Assembly: GCA_018902385.1 (NCBI GenBank)
Contig: JABSSW010000027.1
Span: 124,001 to 188,000 of the forward strand
DNA from: Physcia stellaris
Lineage: Eukaryota > Ascomycota > Lecanoromycetes > Caliciales > Physciaceae
Length of the DNA stretch: 64,000 nt
Direction: 5' to 3'
The notes beneath the pieces were generated by a model. The model worked only from the letters and a program-made list of their open reading frames with translations, searched no databases and was not told where the DNA came from. The number at the start of each line of letters is the position of its first letter. Position 1 is the stretch's first letter. Below are positions 33,778 to 45,906 of this stretch, piece by piece. The position numbers were made by a program, and so were the translations under genes.

Positions 33778-36700
33778 TCAGGCGCTCTCCTGCGCAACCG
33801 CCTGCGTACCCCTTCCCCTGGGTGCTCCCCTTCCCCGAGATCCATCACCGCGTGGTCCACTAGCACGTCCTCTGCCCCGCCCTCTCGAATCAAGATTTGG
33901 CGGCGGAGGTACGTGAGTATAAGATTGCGGGCGGAAATTCGGGTTGTTTCTCACAAAGCCTTCGTCCACCCTGGGATCTATCTTTGTGTAGCCGCCTCGA
34001 GCTGTCGGTGGGAAACCTGTGTTCCCCCGCCCACGGCTAGGTGTCCCATTCATCTGGCCTGCTCCTCTAGCACCGACCCCATTAGGTTGGGCTCCTGTGA
34101 AGGGATGATTGCGAAATGGTATGTTTTGCTGGGCCACTCCATTCGAGACACCGTTCGAGGTTTGGCCTCCCCTCCCTCGGGCCATGCTGCTGTGCGGCTG
34201 TCCTGATACTGCCCCTCGGAAGGAGCCTCGAAGGGGCGGTGGGGCTCGAGCCGGATTAAGTTGACCTCGACCATTGGGGCCTACTGGTGCACCGTACCCG
34301 CCTACTGTTAGGGGCTGCATCGCAGACTGCGGACGATGGCTTTCGGCAGCCCGGGATCCGGCAACAAGTTGCCTGTCAGTGATGTTGAGAACGGCGTGGA
34401 CTGGTACTGTTGAGCCACGGAAGGGAGAGCAGCGGTCTTCGAGAGAGGTGCCACTCATGAATGTTGCGTCAAAGACTACGTCAAGAAGAGTAGTTCTCGC
34501 GGTGCGCGTTTTTCCTACTACGGTTCCGTGTGTGGCGATTGGGACTCGGCCTGAGTCCTGAACATAGACAATACGGTCGCCTAATGAGAAGCGTTGGTGG
34601 CTCAGACGGTGCTCAGCGTCCGAAGGCTTCAAGAGCCCACTACGTGGCACGCCGTTGATCTTTTTGTTTGTGATCTGGTTTGGAGGATTCCTCCGAAGGG
34701 CTTCATCTGCAGCTTGTTCTATCCGGTGAACTGTTTCTGAGTCAAGTTGTTCCGCATCTAGTGGAACTTTCTGAAAGCTCTTCGACTCAATTACTTTCAG
34801 CCAAGCCTGAATCTCCTTCATCTTAGCTTTAGCCTCGGCTTGTGGATAAAAGTCCGTAGCGTCGTAGATATTTCCCGAAGGCTGTCGCTGAATACCAGCA
34901 ATGAAGTGCGGGAAGTTCACCATGTATTGGCGGATTAGATCGATGGCTTTTTGACTGAATTCCCATCCGTTCTCACTCCGTCGCGAATAGCCTAGAACCT
35001 TGAGCTTCTTGGCCTCGAATTTCAAGTTTAGCCCTAGATTAGTCTTGCCCTCGTCAAGATTGACCTCAAACCTCGAGGTGATCTTACTGAGAACTAGAGG
35101 GTTCAAGTTGAGCATTTTAGCCACTGCGAAGGACGGCGTGTACGGAGCCTGCCTTTCAGCATCTGCAACAAGAGAGCGGCCAAATTCTTGAGGCTTAACC
35201 TTCGCCACCGACACCCAGATATCGGCCTTCTTGCCTGTATGACCAACAACTTCAAGCGGTCTCCCATAGTTGAAGTCGCCGAGAAAGAAAGCTCGAGTGC
35301 CAGCTGCGAACTCTTCTTCGATCGGTAGGGCGGCCTTTTCGATGAAACGCTTATCTTCGCTAATGACTTCGTGAACAATCATTTGAGATGCGTAATCGAC
35401 CTCGATGCCAGGTGTATGAGCATACTCCTTGATCGTCGCTCCCTCATCCGTTTTTCTCAAGCCCTTAAGCATGTCTACGTGGACTAGCGATTCAATATCA
35501 CCGATCATCATTCCGAGCCGTTTGCTGTATACTGACTCAATGCGCTCTGCCTTTTTATGCCACATTGCCAGCTCTTGCGGTCCATGAGGAGTCGCGATTG
35601 GTGGTCCCGAGCCAGAGTCTGGTAGCGTATAGCTGAACATCTCATCGGACACGCGAATAACCTTGGCCTCTGAAAGGAAAGGATATCCAACGTGGACTTT
35701 GTTGCCGAGGTGTGCTTTCGCCGCTTCGATCTTGGTGCGCTTCTCCGCATCCAGAACTGTAATCACCATGCTCTCATTCCTACTGTCCTGTTGAAACACA
35801 TTGACGCCGTGAAAGTCGTGTTTGCCGGTGTGGGGAAGTGTTTTGAGGCTAGGAAAGCCAGCAAGAGCCGTCTCCCCTAATTTAACCCCCTCCATCAAGC
35901 CAACGTAAACTTCTAAGCCGTCCATGGTAGGGAGGTCGAAAATGTTCTCGACGCAACGACAATGTGCTATGTCAGGGAAAAGTCCAATTAATGAAGAAGG
36001 ATATGTGTATTCGACTTCTGGCGAATAAGTGAACTTCAGGGAAACTCCAAACTCGTTTCTATCCTTTTCCGCCTGCGATAGCATTGAGTCCTTGGGCTTC
36101 ATTGCAGCCAATAGACGCGTCTCGTCGATGAAAGGGATCTTGACAACTGCCTCCCACTCCATTTTCTTGCCATTCATGTCGAGAGCAAAATCTCGAGGAT
36201 AGAAATCGATGATGGGCGAATTGGGGTTGGTCATGAGATCGTGATAGACCGACGGCACTATGCGCTTGCTGCGGTCAGGCAGCACGCCCATGAGTTGTTG
36301 GTACGGCCGGAAGGGCTGGCCAAGCTGGAAGTTCATGTCTGCTTGTAGACCTTTCTTGACGTCTGCTGTTGTCAGTTTTGACTCTCACGAAACTGCAGAT
36401 ACATCTCACCTGAAATCATGGGTGAATAGTGATAGCCATAGAACCATGGCCACGAAGCAACGCCGCGGTAATAATAGAAGAGAACCCATTGCAAACCTTG
36501 CACATAATTCTCGGAAAGTTTTCGCAATTCCTCTTCATTTTCAAGACCCCACTCGAATTTACCTTTGTAGTACTTGTCCTTCCAAGCCTGGAATTTCTGC
36601 TCATATTTTTTGTCCATCTGTTCTTGGGCCTCCTCGGCCGTAGTGTCTACGATTTGAGCATTTTCATAACGCTTGAAGACACGCAGCAGAGCAATTTGGG

Positions 36701-38185
36701 ATTCTTCGTCTTCTTCGTCAACGTCATCCTCATCATCCCCTTCAAGTTTCTGGGGAAAATCCAAACGCATGTGTCTATTGCCTTCGCCGTCATTTACCGT
36801 CTTCCATTGCAGATGCAGCTCCTCGGCTAGCTCTTGAACAAATTTTCGATCCCCGGCATTAAGACTGGAGGATAAATCAAGTGACCTTTGATTGTCCCGG
36901 GATGTATGATTCCTGCTGTTCACATACTTTTTGACCGATTTGAATAATTGCTTTTGTGGACTTGAGATTGTAAGGGGCCCTCTCTTCTTAGACTTCCCTG
37001 TCAGACCCTTTTCCATTACATCTACCTTCGCCATCTGCTTTCCTTTGAACCAACTAGCATCTGCGTTCTCGGCCTCGAAGAAGCGATACTCGACGTCGGA
37101 AAGCTCGTCCAATAATAACGTCAATCGCTCAAGATTAATTACGCCGGATTCATTGATATATCCACCGGCCTTCGGTAATACTGATTTGTACACCTTGAAC
37201 ATAAGTGCAAGAGCTCCTTCGTTGATATGCAGGTTGGGGAGGTTTGGTAGAAAATCGTTTCCAACAAAGAAAGCCATTAGAATGAAATCATCAATTACTC
37301 GTTCCATGTCGAAAGGGAAAGCTAGTACCGACGGTTCTTTGAGCTCCTGGAATTCCAGCTCCAGATACTCCCTTACAATGCATAAATGCATGAGATAAAA
37401 ATTTTGGTGCTCTAGTTCCTTCGACTTTTTCTGGTTCTGACGACCGAAAGTGACTTCTTCTCGAAGCAAGCAGAAGTGAGGATCATGACTGAGCAGCCCC
37501 AGCATGATGAGATCAGCATCAAGGCCATACAAGCAATGTCTGATATTCGGATCGTAATCTGACTGCGCCTTGGCGAGCCGGATGTATTCCATGATCTTAT
37601 GTTCTCCCTCGCCCGGCACTTCGTGTCCAGACAAGACAATATCGACTCCCTGCCAGTCAGCGTCCTCGGATACCTTTTTGTTGATAAAGTATTTCAATTG
37701 TCTTGTAAGCTTAGCCATGAATTCCGTTCCTACACATATGAGCTTCCATCCAACAGTCGATCATTCAAGTTGTATTTACCGGGCGTAATGCAATTGCTGT
37801 CGAAAGCATCCTCTGCAGGCATCTGTACCCCCTCCTTTATGGCCTTCTCTTTAGCTTTCTCCGCGTCCAAAGCTGTTCTAAAGCGCCGGGCGCGTTGCTG
37901 GTTCATTTTCGCTCGTGGTGCGACCCCATCTATGGCCATGAAGAAGAGTTGCTTAGGTTGTATCTTGCCGAACAGGTGCTCTATATAGTTGAATATCTGT
38001 ATGAACATCTTCTCCTCGGTCATGCGAAAAGTTGGGGAGTCTGAGTCAGAATGGGTACAGTTGTGGATAATGCCATTCATATCGAGGTAGAGACAGTCGA
38101 ACTCAGGGATTCGATTTTCGGCTATTAGCTGTGAAATAGCCGGATACCGTTCGCTCATCCAGCGGAAGAATTTTGGCACACCCAT
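33778..38185 (-). CDS. XRN1: 5'-3' exoribonuclease 1 (XRN1/KEM1)
   Basis: Cytoplasmic 5'-to-3' exonuclease of mRNA decay. Three exons (38185-37780, 37729-36410, 36362-33778) give 1436 residues with all joins in frame. The start MGVPKFFRWMSERYPAISQ is family-invariant. Catalytic acidic residues are in CLYLDMNGIIHNC, GHEVPGEGEHKIMEYIR, CLYGLDADLIMLGL and FFVGNDFLPNLP. The long C-terminal part contains the D1-D4 and SH3-like regions (for example YTPGIEVDY-like and DRIVYVQDSGRVPIATHGTV) and ends in an Arg/Gly-rich tail with many RG and RGG pairs. Introns are 50 and 47 bases. It is divergent from HAT2. Confidence 0.96.
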
Positions 38186-38651
38186 TTTTGCAAAGGAAAT
38201 AACTTGCTGTCGGAGAGGCTGCTGTTCAATCTGTAGAGGGCGAATAGACTGTTAGCAGGAACCTATGGCAAAGCGCTTGACGCAGGAAGGTAACGAATGC
38301 GGAGATGTATTACTTAGCAGAAATATGAATAACCTTCCCTCATCAGCTGCTTCACTGAAAATTGAAGATTTAAGGTAGGAGCTTGGAGGTAGAGATCTGA
38401 CGAATGGTGTCTCTACGGAGGTATTCCATGCCGTTTGCAGCATTGAGTCCCCACGCTAATTTAGGGTGGTATTTTTTGGTTTTGGACGCGCTTCAGTCGC
38501 GTTTGTTTAAGTGCTTCTTGAGGTCAAGTCAGGATCACAATCGTCCATTGTCCAGCTGTCCCTCTTTCTCAAGGTCGAGGGAGCTCAGCCATTCTTATTT
38601 TGCAACCAGCCTTCTTCAAGGCTTACTCGATTGTTCGTTTGATTAGTGTAG
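38186..38651. promoter_or_regulatory. Shared upstream region of XRN1 and HAT2
   Basis: A 466-base interval between two divergent start codons, so both promoters lie inside. No named site is claimed. Confidence 0.5.
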
Positions 38652-40187
<1,536 letters not shown>

Positions 40188-41399
40188 TTTCGATAAGTCT
40201 GCTGGCTCTGTAATTCCGTAAAATATTAAAAGGAGGATATACCCGCAAGAAAGGCTGGCATGATGTTGTGAGCCGCCATTGTATGCAGATATGAGATTGA
40301 TGACATCTACTGATCAGATGACCAAGACTCACTGACTGTAGTCTCCCACACAAAGCTTCCTTCGAGCTCCGCACGCTCAAAGATTGCTTAGCGACTGAAG
40401 AGACGGGACGATCTCATGTCACCAGTGAAATACCAGTAAAGATCGTCGTTACGCCTTAACAGAAGCCTCACTCGGATCGAGTCAAAATCACTTCCATCGC
40501 CCTATAGGTGAACTTTCACATAAAGCACCGAGTAATGACGAATTACGACTTACCTTCATGGCTCTCGGCATTAATCTCTCTTTATGGACCTTCTTCTGGA
40601 TAGGGTTAACGAAGATACAGCTACCTCTATATGACCTATTCTTACAACCCCGTCTTCAACGGCGAACCATCGTTCTTCAATTCGTTATGGGGTACATGGC
40701 GAGGCGGAAGACGGCCAGGAAACATTTCATCTCCCATTACGCCCGATCAATCCCTTCATTGCCTCACCTCAATTCACCGCGAAATAAGAAGCTCTCAACT
40801 CTGAAAGCTTTAGAGTCGAGGAACTTTGGACATGTGGTGTTTGCACAAGGATGCTATCTGCAAGGCATTTAGATCTTTCAGATATACGGTATCTTGACCT
40901 ATGCATGATCCAAAGGAGTCGAATCAACGACGGTATGATGTCTCAGTACATGTTGAACCATCGTCCTTTTATACGACTTATGGGCAGTAACGCTAGAATA
41001 TATCGTGTCAGGTGGTTCAGCCCTCTCAGGCTCTTCATATGTAAGAGAAAAATGTGATATTAACCAGTCACTGAAGGAAGGATAAGTTTAAGAAAGCACA
41101 AGCTACAATTGCATGATCTGAAGGCTACTTACTGGGAACAGGAAGCACTCATATTCCAGAAAGCCGGTCATCTTGCAGCACTCAACGCTGTCCAGGGAAA
41201 TGAGCTCCAGAGATCGGCTTTGATATTCAGCGAGTCAGCGTACTCGGTCGGCTAGAGAATGGTTGGGCTTCTGGAAATACACCCGCCTTGCGCTCCCATC
41301 AGCTTGTGCTCTCATCCGCACTGGTTCTTCGGCGATCCAGAGCTGGTGCGGACCTAAAAGGCTTCTGCCAATGATAAACCGCGTTCACCTAGCAAGAGG
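40188..41399. other. 1.2 kb without a recognised gene
   Basis: Between HAT2 and the secreted metalloprotease. The longest frame (40558-40872, plus) has a hydrophobic start but no recognisable domain and no further support. Confidence 0.4.
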
Positions 41400-42360
41400 A
41401 TGAAAGCTTGTATAATTATGATTCTCGGAGCCTTTCTACTTGGAGTAGATGCCGACTTCCCTTCGGAATTTCGAAACGACAGAGGACAAAGCGGCAACTA
41501 TGTGATACACCTATGCGGTTCTGGTCAGCCCAACTCCCAAGCAGCGAAACTACAAGTCCTCCTACCCTACATCCGGAGAACGCTAGGAGATGTACAAATC
41601 GATATCAAGACGGGAACCGCCTCACGGCACGGCTTTCGCTCTTTCTTCAAGACGAATGCAAACCAGCCTCACGTGCGATCCGTCTTCGAGGATATCGCAG
41701 ATGGTAGGTGGATACTCCACACTCGCTCACTGGGAACATTGCCACATCGGACCTTATGAATAGTAAGCTCGGAAACGAGCCGTTACAGAAACCGAACAAC
41801 GACCGCATGAAAAAGGAAGAGCTAACCCTAGCTCCTCCACAGGTCGAAACGTACAGCGACACTCGGGACGGGGCACAGACACCGTCACCAACCCAACCTT
41901 TATCTGCGCCAACCCCGGCGCCAAAGGCAGCGCCAGCAACAAATGGTTTGAAGACAACTGCATCCGCACCGCGGCATCACACACGACCGCAGCCGTGTAC
42001 GAGCCCGGCACGAATTTCGTGATCCTGTGCCCGCGCTTCTGGAGATTCCCAACGGGGCTCACGGCTGATGATTGCCCTGAGCTCGTCGGTCCCCGACGGC
42101 GACGTCGTTTCTTCCCGAACGACGATGTTTTTATGAGGAGTCAGTTTGCTACGCTGGTGCATGAGCTGGTGCATCTTTACAGTCCGTTCGAGGAAGATGG
42201 GTTCGTGGAGCGGTATCGTATCCAGGATATCGTCGATCTGAATGCTACGGATTCGCTGAAGAATGCGCAGAACTATGCTGCTTATGCTGCGGCTGTTGAG
42301 GCTGGCTGTGATCGGTTTCCTATGTCGCCTACGGCGAGGGGAAATGATTTGAGACTGTAG
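41400..42360 (+). CDS. Secreted zinc metalloprotease, deuterolysin (M35)-like
   Basis: Two exons, 41400-41703 and 41843-42360, in one frame (273 residues). The start MKACIIMILGAFLLGVDADF is a secretory signal. After the join the protein reads NPTFICANPGAKGSASNKWF, CIRTAASHTTAAVYEPGTNF, and then FATLVHELVHLYSPFEEDGF, where HELVH is a HExxH zinc site. The run DIVDLNATDSLKNAQNYAAY follows, with the NAxxYAxYA-type pattern of M35/Asp f 2-related secreted proteases. The third zinc ligand usually comes from GTxDxxYG; here I see EEDGFVERYRIQD instead, so Asp/Glu assignment is uncertain. An intron of 139 bases (GTAGGT...CCACAG) is assumed, and part of it could be exon. Likely extracellular digestion or host-related function; not tested. 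Confidence 0.72.
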
Positions 42361-42765
42361 GTTCTTCACTAGTAGAAGTCTCACGACCTGCTGATAGATA
42401 TCTGTTCTGCGGTAGTCCTGTTAGGAGGAATGCCTACTCGTAGTGCAACCATCTCATGGAGGCGTCAGCCAGGATTTTTCTATATGGCAGATCATTCAGT
42501 GCCATCATTTTCCAAAGCTGATATTAATAATGCTGGCCCGATAGTATTTTAGTCCAAAAGACCGTGTACGAGTCTTTGAAAGTCTATGAGATCTAGGTTC
42601 GCTTATGCTTTTCAGGGAGATGTGAATGATAAAGTCTTCTGTTCTGGAGTTTCTTGAATTTGGATCCCTATCTCATGAAGAGGCTAAGCTCTCGCGTCTA
42701 AAAGGATGCTATGTCGCTTTTGGTCGCAAGTATTCGCTCTGAACGCCTCATCAAGTCAGAGTCGC
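42361..42765. other. Intergenic region, convergent ends
   Basis: The 3' flanks of the metalloprotease and the proline-rich protein. Nothing was recognised. Confidence 0.5.
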
Positions 42766-45324
42766 TCAGCCTTGGAATGATCCTCCGTTTCCGGTTCTCC
42801 AGCCCGCCCTCACCCTCGCCATGTACGCCGCATACTGAGCAACAGTATCATTCAGATCCTCGTCATCCGTCTCAAAGAACAAATTCAACCCCATCAACCC
42901 GGGGTGCTCATCCTCCTCAGGCTCCTCATTCTCTTTATCATCCTCCTCCTCCTCCTCATCATCCTCTTGTTCCTCCTCCCTTACGTCTTCCGCCTCAGTG
43001 TCCGACTCCCACTCACTCTCCTCGCCCATCTCCCTCCCTTTCGCATCAACCAGAACATCCACAACCTCAACCTCGTCCTGCCTCCGAATATCCTCCCACT
43101 CCTTCTCACTCGCCACATCCGCGCTCTTATCCACAAACCCATCGAGCGCCATATCCAAATACATCGTCTGCAGCTTCAGCCCCCTCCTAATCCCCTCCCT
43201 CATAACCAACTGATCAACCCGCAACATCTTGACCCCAACCCGCTTGCCATACCCCTCCCACTGCAACCTCCCCACCCTCTGCGGCGGCACGCCCAGAATC
43301 GGCATCTTCGCATGCCGCGGATTCGGCACCACGTAATGCGTCCGGACCGCCATCCGCAGCACCTCCAGCTGCGTGCGACACTCCTCGCGCTTGAGCACCC
43401 GCCACAGCGTGCTCAGCGACTTCTGCATCAGCAGCAGATTGCGCAGATCCGAGCTGCCGCGGCCGCTGCGCGGGTTCGTGAAGCGCATGTCGAGTTTGAG
43501 GAAGAAGGCCGTGGCGCGCCACAGGTCGGCGGGGGTGAAGAAGGCTTCGTTGCGGATGACGCCGATGCGGCGCCGGTTGTCGGGCACGTCCATTACGAAC
43601 CAGAGCTTGAGCGCCGTTTCGTGCGTGCGGGCGGGCAGGTTCAGGCCTTCCACTTGGAGGAGGGCGAGGATTTCGGAGACTACGTGCGAGCGCCATTCTA
43701 CCATTGCGAGCCAGCGGAGGCTGGGCACCCAGCGGATTTCGGCTTCTTCTTTTGCTGTTTCTTCGTCGTCTCCTTTTTCTTTTGTAGCTTTCCCGATTCC
43801 TTTCCCCTCCCTGTCTCTCGATTTCGCCTCGTTAAGTCTCCCGCCAGGATCAGGGATACAGAGCCGCCGATAGCAGTGAAACGGAAAAGCGCGCAGAGCG
43901 GCGGGCGCGTGCGTGGCAGCGTGTGCGAGGATCAGAGCTGTGAAGCGCGTGTTCAAGATCGCGTGGTAGGGGCGGGAGATGGAGTAGAGGGATACCAGCG
44001 CCGGAAGGGTGAGGTGCGTACTGAACATTAGGAGGAGATCCGGGTGCGTGAGGAGGGCGGAGAAGACTCCTGGAAAGGGTGGGGGTGGGGGTGGGCGAGC
44101 TGGTGGAGGAGGGGGAGGGGGAGGGGAAGGCGGTGTTTGTTGTGTTGGTTGGCGTTGGAAGAAGGGTGCGCGTGGTGGTTGGTAAGTGGTAGCAGGTAGC
44201 GTTTCCAGGTGGGAGGGAGGACGAGGTGCTGGCTGGTAGGTGGTAGCAGGGAGCGTTTCGAGATGATTGGGAGATAAAGTTGGTCCATAAGCTTGAACTC
44301 GTTGAGGCGATCGTAGACGGCGTGCGGATGGCGGTTGGTACGCGATCGCAGGTAGTGTTTCCAGATGGAGCGGTGAGCGAGGTGGTGGCTGATACGTGGT
44401 TGCCGGTAGGGTTTCGAGGGGAGAGAAACGAGAAAGATGCGGCGGTTGGTATGTAGTGGCAGGCAGCGTCTCAAGCTGAAAAGGCGATCGAGATGGTGGT
44501 TGATACGTAGTCGCAGGAAGTGTCTCTAGATGGAAGGGGGACCGCGGTGGCGGTTCAAACCCAGTCGCAAATGAGGTGTCCAAGCGCAATGAAGGCAAAT
44601 CCCGCCGATAAGCTTGAGTTTGTGGGCGGTCTGGGGGTCGGTATGTCGTGGCAGGCAGGGCCTCGAATCTCAATGTCGGCCTAGTCGGCGGTCCATACCA
44701 GGTTCCAGGCAAAGTCTCAAGCCTCAATGTTGGCCTAGTCGACGGTTCATACCAAGTCCCAGGCAGCGTCTCCAGCTCAACCCTCTCCACTCTCTGCCCC
44801 CTCGCAGAAGGCCCTTCCACAACCGGCACCACCGGCGGTGCCCTGGAAGGAGGCTCATACACCCTCAATTCCGGCAAACGGCGTCTCTTTGGCGGCGACT
44901 GAGGCGGCGAAGAAGATTGCTGCTCACCCAGACTCTTCTGCCGCCTTCGCTTCGCCAGGATTGACTGCGACGGGTTGCGTATCAGTGGGGGTGGTTGTAG
45001 TTGTTGCTCCCGGATAGCTTGCTGCCACGCCCCAGTACTGGGGCTGCTGAGTCTGATCACTGGCTCTCTGTACGTTGTCGAAGCGTGGTATTCCCTTCTT
45101 GGTGCTGGCTGGCCGTAGTGGTGACTGCGATGATCGGATGCGCGCCATGGATAGGTTGCCGATACGGGCTCTGGTGGCCCGAATGGGGGAGGCGATGGTG
45201 CTGAATTTGCCGAGACTGGTTCTGGGGCGTTTGGTCGTGCGGAGCGTGGAGGGGAGAGGTCGCGGTGGTTGAGGATTGAGCGGAGGGGAGCTGACATCTG
45301 TTGTATTATTCTCGGGCTTGTCAC
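42766..45324 (-). CDS. Uncharacterised proline-rich repeat protein with F-box-like C-terminal half
   Basis: A single-exon protein of 852 residues (M10 is a plausible alternative start). Residues 1-180 are Pro/Ser/Arg-rich. Residues about 184-389 hold ten imperfect copies of a unit with consensus LETLPATTYQPPxRSPxH. A polyproline run (about 397-418) follows. The second half is globular and starts LLTHPDLLLMFSTHLTLPAL, an F-box-like helix pair followed by LYSISRPYHAILNTRFTALI. Further runs are WVPSLRWLAMVEWRSHVVSE, RRRIGVIRNEAFFTPADLWR and ALKLWFVMDVP. An acidic Glu/Asp tail (about 745-805) precedes GLNLFFETDDEDLNDTVAQY. Similar two-part proteins are common in ascomycetes without a known role; an adaptor function is only inferred. 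Confidence 0.8.
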   Translation of the reverse strand: MTSPRIIQQMSAPLRSILNHRDLSPPRSARPNAPEPVSANSAPSPPPFGPPEPVSATYPWRASDHRSHHYGQPAPRREYHASTTYREPVIRLSSPSTGAWQQAIREQQLQPPPLIRNPSQSILAKRRRQKSLGEQQSSSPPQSPPKRRRLPELRVYEPPSRAPPVVPVVEGPSARGQRVERVELETLPGTWYEPSTRPTLRLETLPGTWYGPPTRPTLRFEALPATTYRPPDRPQTQAYRRDLPSLRLDTSFATGFEPPPRSPFHLETLPATTYQPPSRSPFQLETLPATTYQPPHLSRFSPLETLPATTYQPPPRSPLHLETLPAIAYQPPSARRLRSPQRVQAYGPTLSPNHLETLPATTYQPAPRPPSHLETLPATTYQPPRAPFFQRQPTQQTPPSPPPPPPPPARPPPPPPFPGVFSALLTHPDLLLMFSTHLTLPALVSLYSISRPYHAILNTRFTALILAHAATHAPAALRAFPFHCYRRLCIPDPGGRLNEAKSRDREGKGIGKATKEKGDDEETAKEEAEIRWVPSLRWLAMVEWRSHVVSEILALLQVEGLNLPARTHETALKLWFVMDVPDNRRRIGVIRNEAFFTPADLWRATAFFLKLDMRFTNPRSGRGSSDLRNLLLMQKSLSTLWRVLKREECRTQLEVLRMAVRTHYVVPNPRHAKMPILGVPPQRVGRLQWEGYGKRVGVKMLRVDQLVMREGIRRGLKLQTMYLDMALDGFVDKSADVASEKEWEDIRRQDEVEVVDVLVDAKGREMGEESEWESDTEAEDVREEEQEDDEEEEEDDKENEEPEEDEHPGLMGLNLFFETDDEDLNDTVAQYAAYMARVRAGWRTGNGGSFQG
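44157..44775 (-). repeat. Tandem in-frame repeat region coding about ten LETLPATTYQPP-type units
   Basis: Ten units of 17-35 residues are visible inside the proline-rich protein. The two that open the array read LETLPGTWYEP and LETLPGTWYGP; later ones are mostly LETLPATTYQPP, and one diverged copy is LDTSFATGFEPP. The DNA copies differ in many third positions, so the array is not a recent perfect duplication. Confidence 0.85.
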
Positions 45325-45906
45325 TTGCAGCCTAGGTCACAGGGCAGCCGGTTCTGATTCCGGCTTCCCGCTTTAATTTCAAGATATGAAGCTGGAAAGT
45401 GGAAGCTTGAAAGAATCAAATAAGCATCAGGCCGCCTGTGATTCCAAAGGTGGAGGTTGTGCCTTCCTGTACCTACTGTCTAAAAAAAGCTTCTTGAGGA
45501 CGATACTTTGCAAGATGAGTAGAAGATGTTGGATCTAGAGCAAAACAAATGGGTGTGCAGATGTAGAAGACGAAAGCGAAGAATTGTAGTTTGTGCGAGC
45601 TGAAAGGCATGAAAGTGGCTGCAGTGCGTGAAGCAGGGCCTATTGACAGAAGAATAGAATATGGTGAATGAGATAGGCTGACTCAGCTATTGTTGATGAA
45701 GCCGATGTTCAGCCGGTGACATGCTAGTGTTGATGGCGGTGTTGTTACGATGGTTTAGCAAAACAAAGTGCTTCGAAAATGACATTTGCAATCGGTCCAG
45801 AAGCTGAACCTCCCCAAATGAACGAGTACAAGAGAGATCAATATGTGCTTGCCCTCAGCTCCAAAGTTGTAACGAGCAACGCCCTCACTCCAAGACGCGA
45901 TCTCAC
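45325..45906. other. Intergenic region without a recognised gene
   Basis: Upstream of the proline-rich gene and at the 3' end of the HDA2/3-like gene. Nothing else is seen. Confidence 0.45.

Noticed and set aside
42904-44031. Long plus-strand frame of 375 codons
   Set aside because: It lies antisense inside the proline-rich repeat gene; its Leu/Pro/His-rich content is the mirror of the acidic and charged codons of the real gene.
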